Source of the DNA: an uncultured Acidobacteriota bacterium
GTDB taxonomy: Bacteria > Acidobacteriota > Blastocatellia > RBC074
Assembly: GCA_902825875.1 (NCBI GenBank)
Contig: CADECP010000054.1
Coordinates: 1-33,776 of the forward strand
Direction of reading: 5' to 3'
Length of the DNA: 33,776 nt
Part shown: piece by piece, positions 1 to 6,538 of the stretch
Layout of the letters: every line of letters begins with the position of its first letter
How positions within the stretch are numbered: position 1 is the stretch's first letter
Position numbers and translations under genes: made by a program
The notes under the pieces: model-generated
Seen by the model: only the letters and a program-made list of their open reading frames with translations
What the model was told of the DNA's origin: nothing
Databases searched by the model: none

Positions 1-178
1 TGTAAGTGATCTTTTGCGGGAAGTCGTGTTTCGCATTTTCAAACACGACCTCTTTCGCATTGCTCGTATTCAGCTTGAACGCCACCGGCAACGGATTGTC
101 GGAAGTTTTCGGCAGATAAAAAATCCCATCGCCCATCTCGGCCAACAAAATAGACTCGCCAAACACTTTGCCCTTCAC
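1..178 (-). pseudogene. DUF6265-like protein, C-terminal fragment (cut by window edge)
   Basis: Read leftwards from a GTG at 178, the frame gives a peptide with a beta-rich pattern including VFGESILLAEMGDGIFYLP and FENAKHDFPQKITY. The HDFPQ-I-Y ending is what I recognise from the DUF6265 family of small beta-barrel proteins of unknown function. Only this C-terminal part is visible. The N-terminal half expected for the family (WxxGxW and GTMLG-type motifs) is absent: directly upstream in the same frame there is a TAA at 182-184, preceded by an unrelated-looking 35-codon stretch (289 to 182). It lies at the end of a minus-strand gene run and may once have been its last gene. Truncated remnant is the most likely reading; a sequencing error at the TAA is the alternative. 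Confidence 0.45.
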
Positions 179-374
179 TCGTTAGCGAGGTGCTTTATTG
201 GTTGCCGCCACCGGGGGCCAGGCCGGAAGTTCCGCCGCACGCTTCTTGAATTCCTGAATCGCTTCATAATCGTTTTCATCCGCACACATCACGACAATCG
301 CAATCCGATTTTTGCTCTACGAAGTTGTTCATGGTTTCTCTTCCGTGCTAACGCGTTTCTGTCTAATCAGACGG
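179..374. other. Degenerate spacer between SRPBCC gene and DUF6265 fragment
   Basis: On the minus strand an ATG at 289 opens a 35-residue frame (start MCADENDYEAIQEFKKRAAE) that stops at 182-184, in frame with the DUF6265-like fragment below it. Its composition looks protein-like, so it is probably the end of another broken gene. I cannot name the family. No terminator is obvious here. Confidence 0.35.
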
Positions 375-806
375 TCACACTTCCAAACGATCTTCATAGG
401 GAACGACTTCGCCGTGTTCGAGATGACGCTTAAGCAACCTAAGATACATCGCCCAGCAATAGCACGAGCCAACATAATGGTCGTTCACCGTCGGCCAGCC
501 CATATGCTGAAAACGCACCCAGGTCGCGCCGCCTTTTTCCTCTAACTCGAATCGCACGCGCGTGTCGAGCCAATCTGCCTGCGCACGGGTGAGGCGCAAC
601 TCGAACGCGCTGTCTGCCGCGCAATGCGAGACGACCGCGCGCCAATCGTATTCAGGGCTAAACCAAAGCTCGTACTCCGTCTGCGCTACCGGATTTCCCG
701 CCGAGCGTTTCGTCCACCAGGCATCAAGACCTGCGGGTGTGGAAATTGCCTGAAACACCTGTCGGCGCGAGGCATTGATGGGAAAGTAATGAAAAATGTC
801 AGCCAT
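375..806 (-). CDS. SRPBCC / AHSA1-like (START superfamily) protein
   Basis: A 143-aa protein of the SRPBCC helix-grip fold, closest in pattern to activator of Hsp90 ATPase homologue 1-like (AHSA1) proteins. These have a hydrophobic ligand cavity, and no enzymatic reaction can be assigned. Seen: N-terminal INASRRQVFQAISTPAGLDAWWT, the typical 'W-T/W' opening of the fold, then alternating strands (YELWFSPEYDWRAVV, ATWVRFQHMGW) and a final helix with YLRLLKRHLEHGEVVPY. The frame stays open further upstream, but I start at ATG 806 because GGAGG lies 6 nt before it and the protein then begins MADIFHYFP, as family members do. The upstream gene ends 23 bp away, so co-transcription with the NTF2-like and DUF2911 genes is likely. 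Cytoplasmic, with no signal peptide. Confidence 0.82.
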   Translation of the reverse strand: MADIFHYFPINASRRQVFQAISTPAGLDAWWTKRSAGNPVAQTEYELWFSPEYDWRAVVSHCAADSAFELRLTRAQADWLDTRVRFELEEKGGATWVRFQHMGWPTVNDHYVGSCYCWAMYLRLLKRHLEHGEVVPYEDRLEV

Positions 807-829
807 GATTACGCCTCCTCTTCTTGGTG

Positions 830-1270
830 TTAGTTCGTCGCCGGTTTCGGCTTCGCGCGGACGTGAAAGCTTTTGCTGACAATCCGCCATTCGCCGTCGA
901 GCTTGAGCAGCAAAATGAAATCGGTCGTAAAGGTCGCGGGATAATCGAACGTCATCCTGACCATCGCCGCATTGCCGTCAATCTCAATGCTTTCGATGTT
1001 GCGTTTGCGTTGCACTTTGTCTTCCGCCGGTTTGCCCGCAAAGCGTTTGGCGTATTCGTCCAACGTCATTTGCGCCAGCTTGCCTTCCCGCACGAAGACC
1101 AGTTTGGCGTCGGGATGAAAGGCTTTTTTCAAGTGTTCGGGATTGCCCGTGACGTGCGCTTGCAGGTAATGCCGAAGCGTCTGTCGAATGCCCGGTTCTT
1201 CTGTTTGCCGCGCCCATACTGCCGGGCCAAGAGCGCAACAAACAAACGCCATGAATAGACATTTTTGCAT
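830..1270 (-). CDS. Secreted NTF2-like / lumazine-binding-like protein
   Basis: A 146-aa protein with a signal peptide (residues 1 to about 20, MQKCLFMAFVCCALGPAVWA) and one NTF2-like domain. Seen: the opening helix IRQTLRHYLQAHVTGNPEHLKKAFHPDAKLVF, typical of the SnoaL/Lumazine_bd_2 group, then strands ending LLLKLDGEWRIVSKSFHVRA, the family's closing strand. The group includes ketosteroid-isomerase-like enzymes and non-enzymatic periplasmic proteins; no catalytic pair is diagnostic here, so I give no reaction. It sits 33 bp after the DUF2911 gene and 23 bp before the SRPBCC gene. The ribosome site upstream is weak (GAGAA). Exported, probably periplasmic. Confidence 0.8.
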   Translation of the reverse strand: MQKCLFMAFVCCALGPAVWARQTEEPGIRQTLRHYLQAHVTGNPEHLKKAFHPDAKLVFVREGKLAQMTLDEYAKRFAGKPAEDKVQRKRNIESIEIDGNAAMVRMTFDYPATFTTDFILLLKLDGEWRIVSKSFHVRAKPKPATN

Positions 1271-1303
1271 ATTGATTCTCAGGTGTTTTGTTATTGAAGG
1301 CCG

Positions 1304-2185
1304 CTACCCCTTCGCTTTTTTCAACTCCGCAATCAGCTTCTCGACGTTGGCTTTCGCCGCTGCCGGGTTTTGCGTTTTCGCCGTATGAGGCAACGCCAAC
1401 TCCGCCGTCTGAATCGCTTCGTCGTAGCGTTTCATTTCACCCAGAATGCGCGCCTTCAGCAAATACGCCGACACCTGCAACGGCGCATTGCCCGCATTCA
1501 AGGCCAGCGACGCATTGATCCAGCGCAAGCCTTCTTCCAAATCGGTTTTGGTGCGGAAGTAGTAATTCGCCGCCCACCACGCTTCGGTTTCATTGAAGAC
1601 CTTGCGCGCTTTGGCCTTCGTCAACGCGGGCAAATCGGCGCTGATCGTGAACGCGACTTTCAGCTTGTCCCAGTGCATCACCAATTGCGTGGCTTCGTTC
1701 GACGCGGTCGGGAAGCTGTATTGCAGCACTTCCTGATGCTCGCCCGCAGTGGGCGTGACTTTGATGCGCAGCGCGTCGTCGGCTTCTTTGTAATTGAACG
1801 CGCCCCATTGCTTCGCCGTCTTGTTGAAGATGATCGTCCATTCAGTTTCGGTCGGAAGCATAAACAGCGCGTAAGTTCCGGCGGGCAGCGGTTGGCCTTC
1901 GATTTTGACATCCGTGCTGAAGGCAATCGTCGTCGCATCATTCGCGCCCGCGCGCCAGACTTTGCCGTATGGCTCCAACCCGCCAAACACCTTGCGACCT
2001 TTGGCCAGCGGGCGATGATATTTGACCGTGATGTCGGTGACGCCGATGGTTTGCGCGACAGTGGCGGCGGGGCTGTCGAGCGGCATCACCCAGCCGAATT
2101 GCGATTGCGCCAGAACCGGCGCGGTCAATAACAGCAATGCTCCAAACAGCGATAGTTTTGTGAGCGGTTTGATTTGAAAATGCAT
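1304..2185 (-). CDS. DUF2911 domain protein with C-terminal TPR-like region, secreted
   Basis: About 293 aa. A signal peptide (MHFQIKPLTKLSLFGALLLL...VLAQ) precedes a DUF2911 domain at roughly residues 33-165, recognised from the strings VKYHRPLAKGRKVFGGLEPYG and VWRAGANDATTIAFSTDV. DUF2911 proteins are common in Acidobacteriota and Bacteroidota and have no known activity. Residues about 190-290 are helical with a TPR-like pattern (EGLRWINASLALNA, AYLLKARILGEMKRYDEAIQTAELAL) and may bind partners. A GTG lies three codons upstream (2194), but GGTGGAG immediately before the ATG at 2185 makes that ATG the better start. It is 38 bp from the GNAT gene and 33 bp from the NTF2-like gene, so an operon is likely. 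Confidence 0.85.
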   Translation of the reverse strand: MHFQIKPLTKLSLFGALLLLTAPVLAQSQFGWVMPLDSPAATVAQTIGVTDITVKYHRPLAKGRKVFGGLEPYGKVWRAGANDATTIAFSTDVKIEGQPLPAGTYALFMLPTETEWTIIFNKTAKQWGAFNYKEADDALRIKVTPTAGEHQEVLQYSFPTASNEATQLVMHWDKLKVAFTISADLPALTKAKARKVFNETEAWWAANYYFRTKTDLEEGLRWINASLALNAGNAPLQVSAYLLKARILGEMKRYDEAIQTAELALPHTAKTQNPAAAKANVEKLIAELKKAKG

Positions 2186-2223
2186 GTTCTCCACCGAGAG
2201 TTAGTTGGCGGGCGACGACCGTT

Positions 2224-2700
2224 TCAATTTTGATCGGTCGGCGTCGCCCAGTAATCAGGTTTTTCCTGCGTTGACGGATCGTGTCGTTCCATCCAGCGTT
2301 CTGGCAGTTTCAATTCGGTGAAACCGAATTTTGCGTACAAGGTCTGAGCGTCTTTGGTGGCCAGCGCCCATCGGCGAAAACCTTGCAACTGTGGGTGCGA
2401 AATGATGACTTCGGTCAACCAGACGCCCAATCCCATCCCTCTATGCTCTTCCAGAACAAATACATCGGCGAGCCAGGCAAAGGTTGCGTAATCCGTGATG
2501 ACACGGGCGAAACCGATTTGTTCCGCGCCGCGATAAAGACCGAAGCAAAGCGAATTTTCCATTGAGCGGCATACCACTTCATAAGGCCTTCCCGTCGCCC
2601 AATATGTCGAAGAGCTTAAATAACGATGAATCAATTCGCGGTTCAATCTGCTTGCGTCTGTGCTGATGGTGTAATTTCCGCGCTGCCATTCATTGGTCAC
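2224..2700 (-). CDS. GNAT family N-acetyltransferase
   Basis: A 158-aa single-domain GNAT acyltransferase, which moves an acetyl group from acetyl-CoA to an amine; the substrate is unknown. Seen: the core strand WLADVFVLEEHRGMGLGVWL carries motif A (R-G-M-G-L-G), the pyrophosphate-binding loop for acetyl-CoA. Motif B follows (ALATKDAQTLYAKFGFTEL), with the Tyr and 'xFGF' end typical of the family. The frame is open well upstream, but I start at GTG 2700 because CAGGAG lies just before it and translation then begins near the family start. First gene of the minus-strand run. Cytoplasmic. Likely a small-molecule acetyltransferase rather than RimI, because it lacks a RimI-like C-terminus. Confidence 0.87.
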   Translation of the reverse strand: MTNEWQRGNYTISTDASRLNRELIHRYLSSSTYWATGRPYEVVCRSMENSLCFGLYRGAEQIGFARVITDYATFAWLADVFVLEEHRGMGLGVWLTEVIISHPQLQGFRRWALATKDAQTLYAKFGFTELKLPERWMERHDPSTQEKPDYWATPTDQN

Positions 2701-3015
2701 GTTTTCTCCTGTTCGTCGCCGTTGCCCAGCGAGGTTGGCGTTGTTTTGAAATAAACGCATACACGCAAACTCTTTTCCGTTTGAAAAGGCCTGGCGTGGT
2801 CGGCGTCGGTTAAAATGTGATCGTTGGTCTGAAAACGAAAGAATGATAAATGAGCGCGGATTTTTGCATATAGCCACTTTTGGCATTTTGATAGCGCCAA
2901 CGAACTTTACAGAACAGTTCAAACTCCCTGTTTCCAAGTTGGTGGAAAGTTTGTCACTGAAATCTCCGCTGAATCCATCGCCGGCTGACACGATTGGCGG
3001 CGGCAATCAATTCCA
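2701..3015. other. Intergenic region upstream of GNAT gene and left of the MITE
   Basis: No convincing gene. Short frames exist on both strands but lack ribosome sites and recognisable composition. It should contain the promoter of the minus-strand GNAT run and, before the MITE inserted, the original upstream region of the AraC gene at 3232. I see no clear -35/-10 pair that I would defend. Confidence 0.4.
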
Positions 3016-3205
3016 CAGGACTTACGCAAAATCATTCGTTTAACGCAAAGACGCAAAGACGCAAAGACGCAAAGCAGCAAAGACGCAAAGTAGTTTTTAC
3101 TGTAAGAAAACTTTCGCCGCTGAAAGGAATTCAGCGCCGAACTAATCATTACGCCTTTGGGTCTTCGCGCCTTTGCGTTGAAAATCTTGTTTTGCGTAAG
3201 TCCTG
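3016..3205. mobile_element. MITE-like element, 190 bp, with 16-bp TIRs and 5-bp target duplication
   Basis: The left end CAGGACTTACGCAAAA (3016-3031) is the exact reverse complement of the right end TTTTGCGTAAGTCCTG (3190-3205). The similarity continues inward: after a 10-bp divergent stretch both arms carry AACGCAAAG followed by CGCAAAG-like units. TTCCA occurs immediately outside both ends (3011-3015 and 3206-3210), a 5-bp target-site duplication. There is no transposase, so the element is non-autonomous and must have been moved in trans. It ends 26 bp before the AraC start codon, so it separates that gene from its former promoter. Confidence 0.85.
3043..3090 (+). repeat. Six tandem 8-bp units (acgcaaag) inside the MITE
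   Basis: ACGCAAAG is repeated at 3043, 3051, 3059 and 3067, then a variant CAGCAAAG at 3075, then ACGCAAAG at 3083. The array lies in the left arm of the element. The right arm has matching but less regular units, so the whole element can fold into a long imperfect hairpin. Confidence 0.9.
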
Positions 3206-3231
3206 TTCCAAAGCAAAGGCCACAGGAAAAT

Positions 3232-4149
3232 ATGAAAGACGAGCAAGACAAATCGTCCAAGGGGCAAAACGAATACCAGTCGCGCGTCAATCGTGTCATG
3301 GATTACATCGCCGACCATCTTGATGAATCATTGACTCTGGAACTATTGGCGGAAGTGAGCGGTTTTTCGCCGTTTTATTTTCATCGCATTTTCAAATCGG
3401 TGACGGGCGAAACATTGGCTGAAGCGACCAAGCGATTGCGCATGGAAAAAGCCGTCTTCCTGAAGAAGTATTCCAAGGGACTGACTTTGACTGACATCGC
3501 GTTTCGTTGCGGTTTCAATTCTTCGACTGATTTTTCGCGAGCGTTCAAAGCGTTTTACGGCCAGGCTCCGAGCAAATTCGACCCGGAAAACATCAGCCGG
3601 AAACGCAAGATTTGTAAAGCGGATGAAGACGCGGATCGGTATTATTCCTTCGGTTCGCCGGATGCGCGACACGCCGAACATCAAGTTGAAATCATCAAAA
3701 TGCCAGCGTTGAACGTGGCTTATCTGCGAATAGTCAACGCTTACGCCGAAGGCAGGGTTGTGGCCGGGTTTGACCGCATGATGGGTTGGGCCAAACAGCG
3801 CGGATTTGATCGCGCAGGCGCATTGGTCGGAATGAGCCAGGACGATCCCGACATCACCCCGCTTGAAAAATATCGTTACGACGTTTGTTACACGGTTCCT
3901 CAAAACACCGCGCCTGAAGGCGACATAGGAGTTCGTCGGTTGCCAGCCAACCGATACGCTTGTTTGCGAATTCAAGGCGATTTTCAGGCGATGGTCGAAG
4001 GTTGGGATTACCTGTTCAAGTTATGGTTGCCAAACAGTCAATACCAACCTACGCACGATCCGGCGATGGAAGTTTACATAAAAACTCCGGCGGAAATCGG
4101 TTGGTCGGAATTCGATTTCAACGCCTGCATTCCTGTAACTGAGCTTTGA
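3232..4149 (+). CDS. AraC family regulator with GyrI-like effector domain
   Basis: A 305-aa transcription regulator. Residues about 17-118 form the AraC double helix-turn-helix: first HTH SLTLELLAEVSGFSPFYFHR, second LTDIAFRCGFNSSTDFSRAF, closing FKAFYGQAPSKF. Residues about 145-303 resemble the GyrI-like small-molecule-binding domain (VEIIKMPALNVAYLRIVNAY ... FNACIPVTEL), so this is the Rob/SoxS-GyrI layout with N-terminal DNA binding. The family usually senses hydrophobic or cationic compounds and controls efflux or stress genes. I start at ATG 3232, preceded by CAGGAAA; the open frame upstream runs through a MITE and is not coding. The neighbouring VOC gene may be a target, which is inference. 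The MITE immediately upstream has probably changed its promoter. Confidence 0.88.
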   Translation: MKDEQDKSSKGQNEYQSRVNRVMDYIADHLDESLTLELLAEVSGFSPFYFHRIFKSVTGETLAEATKRLRMEKAVFLKKYSKGLTLTDIAFRCGFNSSTDFSRAFKAFYGQAPSKFDPENISRKRKICKADEDADRYYSFGSPDARHAEHQVEIIKMPALNVAYLRIVNAYAEGRVVAGFDRMMGWAKQRGFDRAGALVGMSQDDPDITPLEKYRYDVCYTVPQNTAPEGDIGVRRLPANRYACLRIQGDFQAMVEGWDYLFKLWLPNSQYQPTHDPAMEVYIKTPAEIGWSEFDFNACIPVTEL

Positions 4150-4230
4150 AACTGTAGGCGCGCGCGATTTGATCGTTGCGTCAAAAATAAAACTTTCCGG
4201 CGGCGCGGTTGCGAAATTGCGTCGCCTAGA

Positions 4231-4322
4231 CCGGTTTTCAATTGCGTGTATGGTGTCGGTAGCCCCGCGCGTAAGAAAGGGCTTGGCGTATGTGGCCAGC
4301 CCTCCTTTCAATTGAAAACTGG
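4231..4322 (+). promoter_or_regulatory. Nested inverted repeats in the VOC gene leader
   Basis: CCGGTTTTCAATTG (4231-4244) pairs with CAATTGAAAACTGG (4309-4322) with one G-T wobble. Inside it AGGGCT-T-GGC (4278-4287) pairs with GCCAGCCCT (4295-4303) around a 7-nt loop with one bulged base. The structure ends 18 nt before the ATG at 4341. It could be an upstream terminator, a protein-binding site or a structured leader. It matches no riboswitch consensus I know. Confidence 0.45.
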
Positions 4323-4340
4323 CTTAACCGGAGCAACTTT

Positions 4341-4844
4341 ATGAAAAATTTTGGGCGGCAAATATCAATCGTAATTTTGACCGCAATTGCCACAGTCGGT
4401 CTTTATCCGGCCAGAACGGAATCGAATGCCGGAGAAGCTCAAACCAAATCAACCAAGGAGAGCAAAATGGAATTGGGAGAATTTTCAATCAGTCTGGCAG
4501 TGAAAAATCTGAAAACGTCGCAGGCGTTTTATGAAAAATTGGGATTCCAACGCATTGACGGCAACAAAGAAGGTTCGCCGATGCCCGCCGGACAGGATTG
4601 GGCCATCTTGAAAAACGGCCACGCCAAGATCGGTTTGTTTCAAGGGATGTTCGAAGGAAACGTCATCACATTCAATCCCAAAGACATTCGCGCCATCAAA
4701 TCCGAAGCGGAAAAACACGGCGTCAAATTGGAACTGCAAAATATGTTCGGCCCTTTGACAGAAACCAGCCCGGCTTTTGCCACGCTCAAAGACCCGGACG
4801 GCAATTCAATCCTGATTGACCAATTGCCGTCTCAAGCAAAATGA
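4341..4844 (+). CDS. VOC superfamily (glyoxalase/bleomycin-resistance-like) protein, probably exported
   Basis: A 167-aa protein. Residues 1-32 look like a signal peptide or anchor (MKNFGRQISIVILTAIATVG then ARTES), and from residue 43 a single VOC domain follows. Seen: SISLAVKNLKTSQAFYEKLGF opens the beta-alpha-beta-beta-beta module, and KDPDGNSILIDQ is the typical metal-side C-terminal strand. The family includes glyoxalase I, dioxygenases and resistance proteins; the substrate cannot be inferred. ATG 4341 has GGAG at proper distance and gives the exported form. ATG 4467 also has AAGGAGAG upstream and would give a 125-aa cytoplasmic form with the whole domain. It may be controlled by the AraC/GyrI-like protein encoded just upstream. 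Confidence 0.82.
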   Translation: MKNFGRQISIVILTAIATVGLYPARTESNAGEAQTKSTKESKMELGEFSISLAVKNLKTSQAFYEKLGFQRIDGNKEGSPMPAGQDWAILKNGHAKIGLFQGMFEGNVITFNPKDIRAIKSEAEKHGVKLELQNMFGPLTETSPAFATLKDPDGNSILIDQLPSQAK

Positions 4845-4876
4845 CGCGCCATTTTTGATTGGCAATTTGATTGCGA

Positions 4877-4913
4877 ATGACGCTTCGTCGTTGAAAAACG
4901 GTTGAAGCGTCAT
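4877..4913 (+). terminator. Probable intrinsic terminator after the VOC gene
   Basis: ATGACGCTTC (4877-4886) pairs perfectly with GAAGCGTCAT (4904-4913). An inner CGTT-GAAA-AACG hairpin extends the stem, and a T-rich stretch (cgtttattt) follows. It lies 33 bp after the VOC stop codon. Confidence 0.6.
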
Positions 4914-5208
4914 CGTTTATTTGAGCGTTTATTTGAGCGCCCGCCAATAGCCAGAAAAAACATTGGCTCCCACACACTTTGCCTTTCCGCAATCAGGTTC
5001 GTTCTTAAGCGGACAAGCCTTGAACCTGGCTCAGCAAAAAAACGACACTCGAAAATTGACGTTGACCGGCGAACATCCGCCGGGCTGCTCGCATTGCTAA
5101 GCTGCGCTGGCGATGAAGAGACATCGCTTCGGCCTGTCGGGAGCGCGGAAAGAGCCGCGTCCCGGTTCAGACGAAACGCATCAATGAACAATTTTAGGAG
5201 ATTTTTTC
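4914..5208. other. Intergenic region upstream of the AhpD-like gene
   Basis: No gene seen. It holds small inverted repeats (CAGGTTC 4994-5000 with GAACCTG 5022-5028; a CCGGCG/CGCCGG hairpin near 5066-5083) and the ribosome site TTAGGAG before 5209. The promoter of the redox gene set probably lies here, but I cannot place a confident -35/-10. Confidence 0.4.
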
Positions 5209-5754
5209 ATGAGCAGATTGACTGCAATTGATCCCAAACAAGCTACAGGCAAGGCGAAGGAGTTGCTTGACGGCGTTCAAGCCAAAATCGGAATGACACC
5301 GAATTTGATGAAAGGAATGGCGAATTCGCCTGCGGCATTGAAAGCGTATCTGGATTTTTCAGGCGCGCTGGCAGGCGGCGAACTCGATCCCGCATTGCGG
5401 GAGCAAATCGCGTTGACGGTCGGCGCGGCCAATCAATGCGAATACTGCGTTTCGGCGCACACCGCCATTGGCAAAGGCGCCGGGTTGAGCAATGACGAAT
5501 TGGTCAATGCGCGCAACGCAATTTCCGGCGATCCGAAAGCCAAAGCCGCGTTGACATTCGCGCGCGTCGTCGTGGACGCCAAAGGCAATGTGACCAACGG
5601 CGACCTGCAAACCTTAAAAGCCGCAGGTTACAGCGAAGGCGAAGTGGTCGAAATCGTCGCTCACGTCGGGCTGAACATCTTCACCAATTACTTCAATCAT
5701 GTCGCTCAGACCGAAGTTGATTTTCCAAAAGTCGCTCTGGCAGCCGCAAGGTAG
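5209..5754 (+). CDS. AhpD / carboxymuconolactone decarboxylase-like peroxidase
   Basis: A 181-aa all-helical protein of the CMD/AhpD family. The AhpD signature is present: Glu65 followed by QIALTVGAANQCEYCVSAHT, with the redox pair Cys77 and Cys80 and His84. In AhpD-type enzymes the two cysteines reduce peroxides or recycle a peroxiredoxin. Family members lacking the motif are decarboxylases, so an antioxidant role is better supported here. The length is typical for the two-repeat 'uncharacterised peroxidase-related' group, and there is no signal peptide, so it is cytoplasmic. ATG 5209 has TTAGGAG 8 nt upstream. It heads a plus-strand set with DUF4142, cupredoxin, P460 and DUF2231 genes, which fits oxidative or nitrosative stress; the 175-bp gap after it may hold its own terminator. 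Confidence 0.88.
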   Translation: MSRLTAIDPKQATGKAKELLDGVQAKIGMTPNLMKGMANSPAALKAYLDFSGALAGGELDPALREQIALTVGAANQCEYCVSAHTAIGKGAGLSNDELVNARNAISGDPKAKAALTFARVVVDAKGNVTNGDLQTLKAAGYSEGEVVEIVAHVGLNIFTNYFNHVAQTEVDFPKVALAAAR

Positions 5755-5762
5755 CCGGGCGC

Positions 5763-5867
5763 AATCGGCGTCGTCGTCGGAAAGCGTCAGGTGGCTTCGG
5801 AAAGCTTTTCGCCGGTTTCGACGCCGATTTCGATTGCCAAACGCGGATTGGAGTTTTTCCAATCCGC
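5763..5867 (+). promoter_or_regulatory. Folded intergenic segment between AhpD-like and DUF4142 genes
   Basis: AATCGGCGTCG (5763-5773) is the exact reverse complement of CGACGCCGATT (5819-5829). A second perfect hairpin, GCGGATTGGA (5843-5852) with TCCAATCCGC (5858-5867), has a GTTTT loop. No T-tract follows either, so they are weak candidates for Rho-independent termination. They could be processing or protein-binding sites in a longer transcript. Confidence 0.45.
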
Positions 5868-5929
5868 CCGCTTTGAACCAAAGGGCGTGCCGACACGTCC
5901 AACCAAGATTTTGAATCAAGGAGAAAACA

Positions 5930-6538
5930 ATGCTTTGTAAATCTCGCATGAACGTGACTGTTATGGCGATTGGTTTGTTGACGGCTTTTGGCCTTTTCTC
6001 GCAAACGCGAACATTCGTCACGTCGGCTTCTCAACAGCAATCAAATTCCATTAACGACGCCAATATCGCCGCCATCGTTTCTGTCGCCGGCGGTTTGGAC
6101 ATCGCTTACGGAAAGATCGCCATGTCAAAAGCGAAGGACAAACAGGTCAAGGAATTCGCCAAACGAATGGTCACAGACCACACCGCCGTGCAAAAAGCCG
6201 CCGGAGAATTGTTGACCAAACTCAGCGTCACGCCGGAAGAAAACGAAACAAGCAAAGGGTTGGCCGCCAACGGAGTCAAGGTGAAGGAACGGTTGAACAA
6301 GCTCAAAGGCAAGGAGTTCGACAAGTATTACATTGACAACGAAGTCGCTTACCACGAATTGGTCGTCAACGCGACGGAGAAGATGTTGATCCCAAGCGCG
6401 CAAAACTCCGAGTTGAAATCAACGTTGGTCAGCGTGTTGCCGCTGTTCCAAAAACATCTGGAACACGCGCGACAGGTGCAATCCACTTACGGACAAAAAG
6501 GCGCGATGGGCGATCACAAAATGGAGATGAAACATTGA
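5930..6538 (+). CDS. DUF4142 (ferritin-like fold) exported protein
   Basis: A 202-aa protein with an N-terminal signal peptide (about residues 1-32) and a DUF4142 helical domain at about 42-185. Recognised from DANIAAIVSVAGGLDIAYGK, SKAKDKQVKEFAKRMVTDHT and the second-half HLEHARQVQSTYG. DUF4142 is predicted to adopt a ferritin-like four-helix bundle, and its biochemical role is unknown. ATG 5930 follows AAGGAGAAAACA. The stop codon overlaps the next start in TGATG, so translation is coupled to the cupredoxin, which suggests equal amounts and perhaps a physical partnership in the periplasm. The C-terminus is His/Met/Lys-rich (GDHKMEMKH) and might bind copper; that is inference. Confidence 0.87.
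   Translation: MLCKSRMNVTVMAIGLLTAFGLFSQTRTFVTSASQQQSNSINDANIAAIVSVAGGLDIAYGKIAMSKAKDKQVKEFAKRMVTDHTAVQKAAGELLTKLSVTPEENETSKGLAANGVKVKERLNKLKGKEFDKYYIDNEVAYHELVVNATEKMLIPSAQNSELKSTLVSVLPLFQKHLEHARQVQSTYGQKGAMGDHKMEMKH

Noticed and set aside
2843..3043. Small plus-strand gene of 66 aa before the MITE
   Set aside because: No ribosome site, no family resemblance, and its end runs into the MITE terminal repeat.
3043..3090. CRISPR array
   Set aside because: The 8-bp units are contiguous with no spacers and sit within a transposable element; no cas genes are present.
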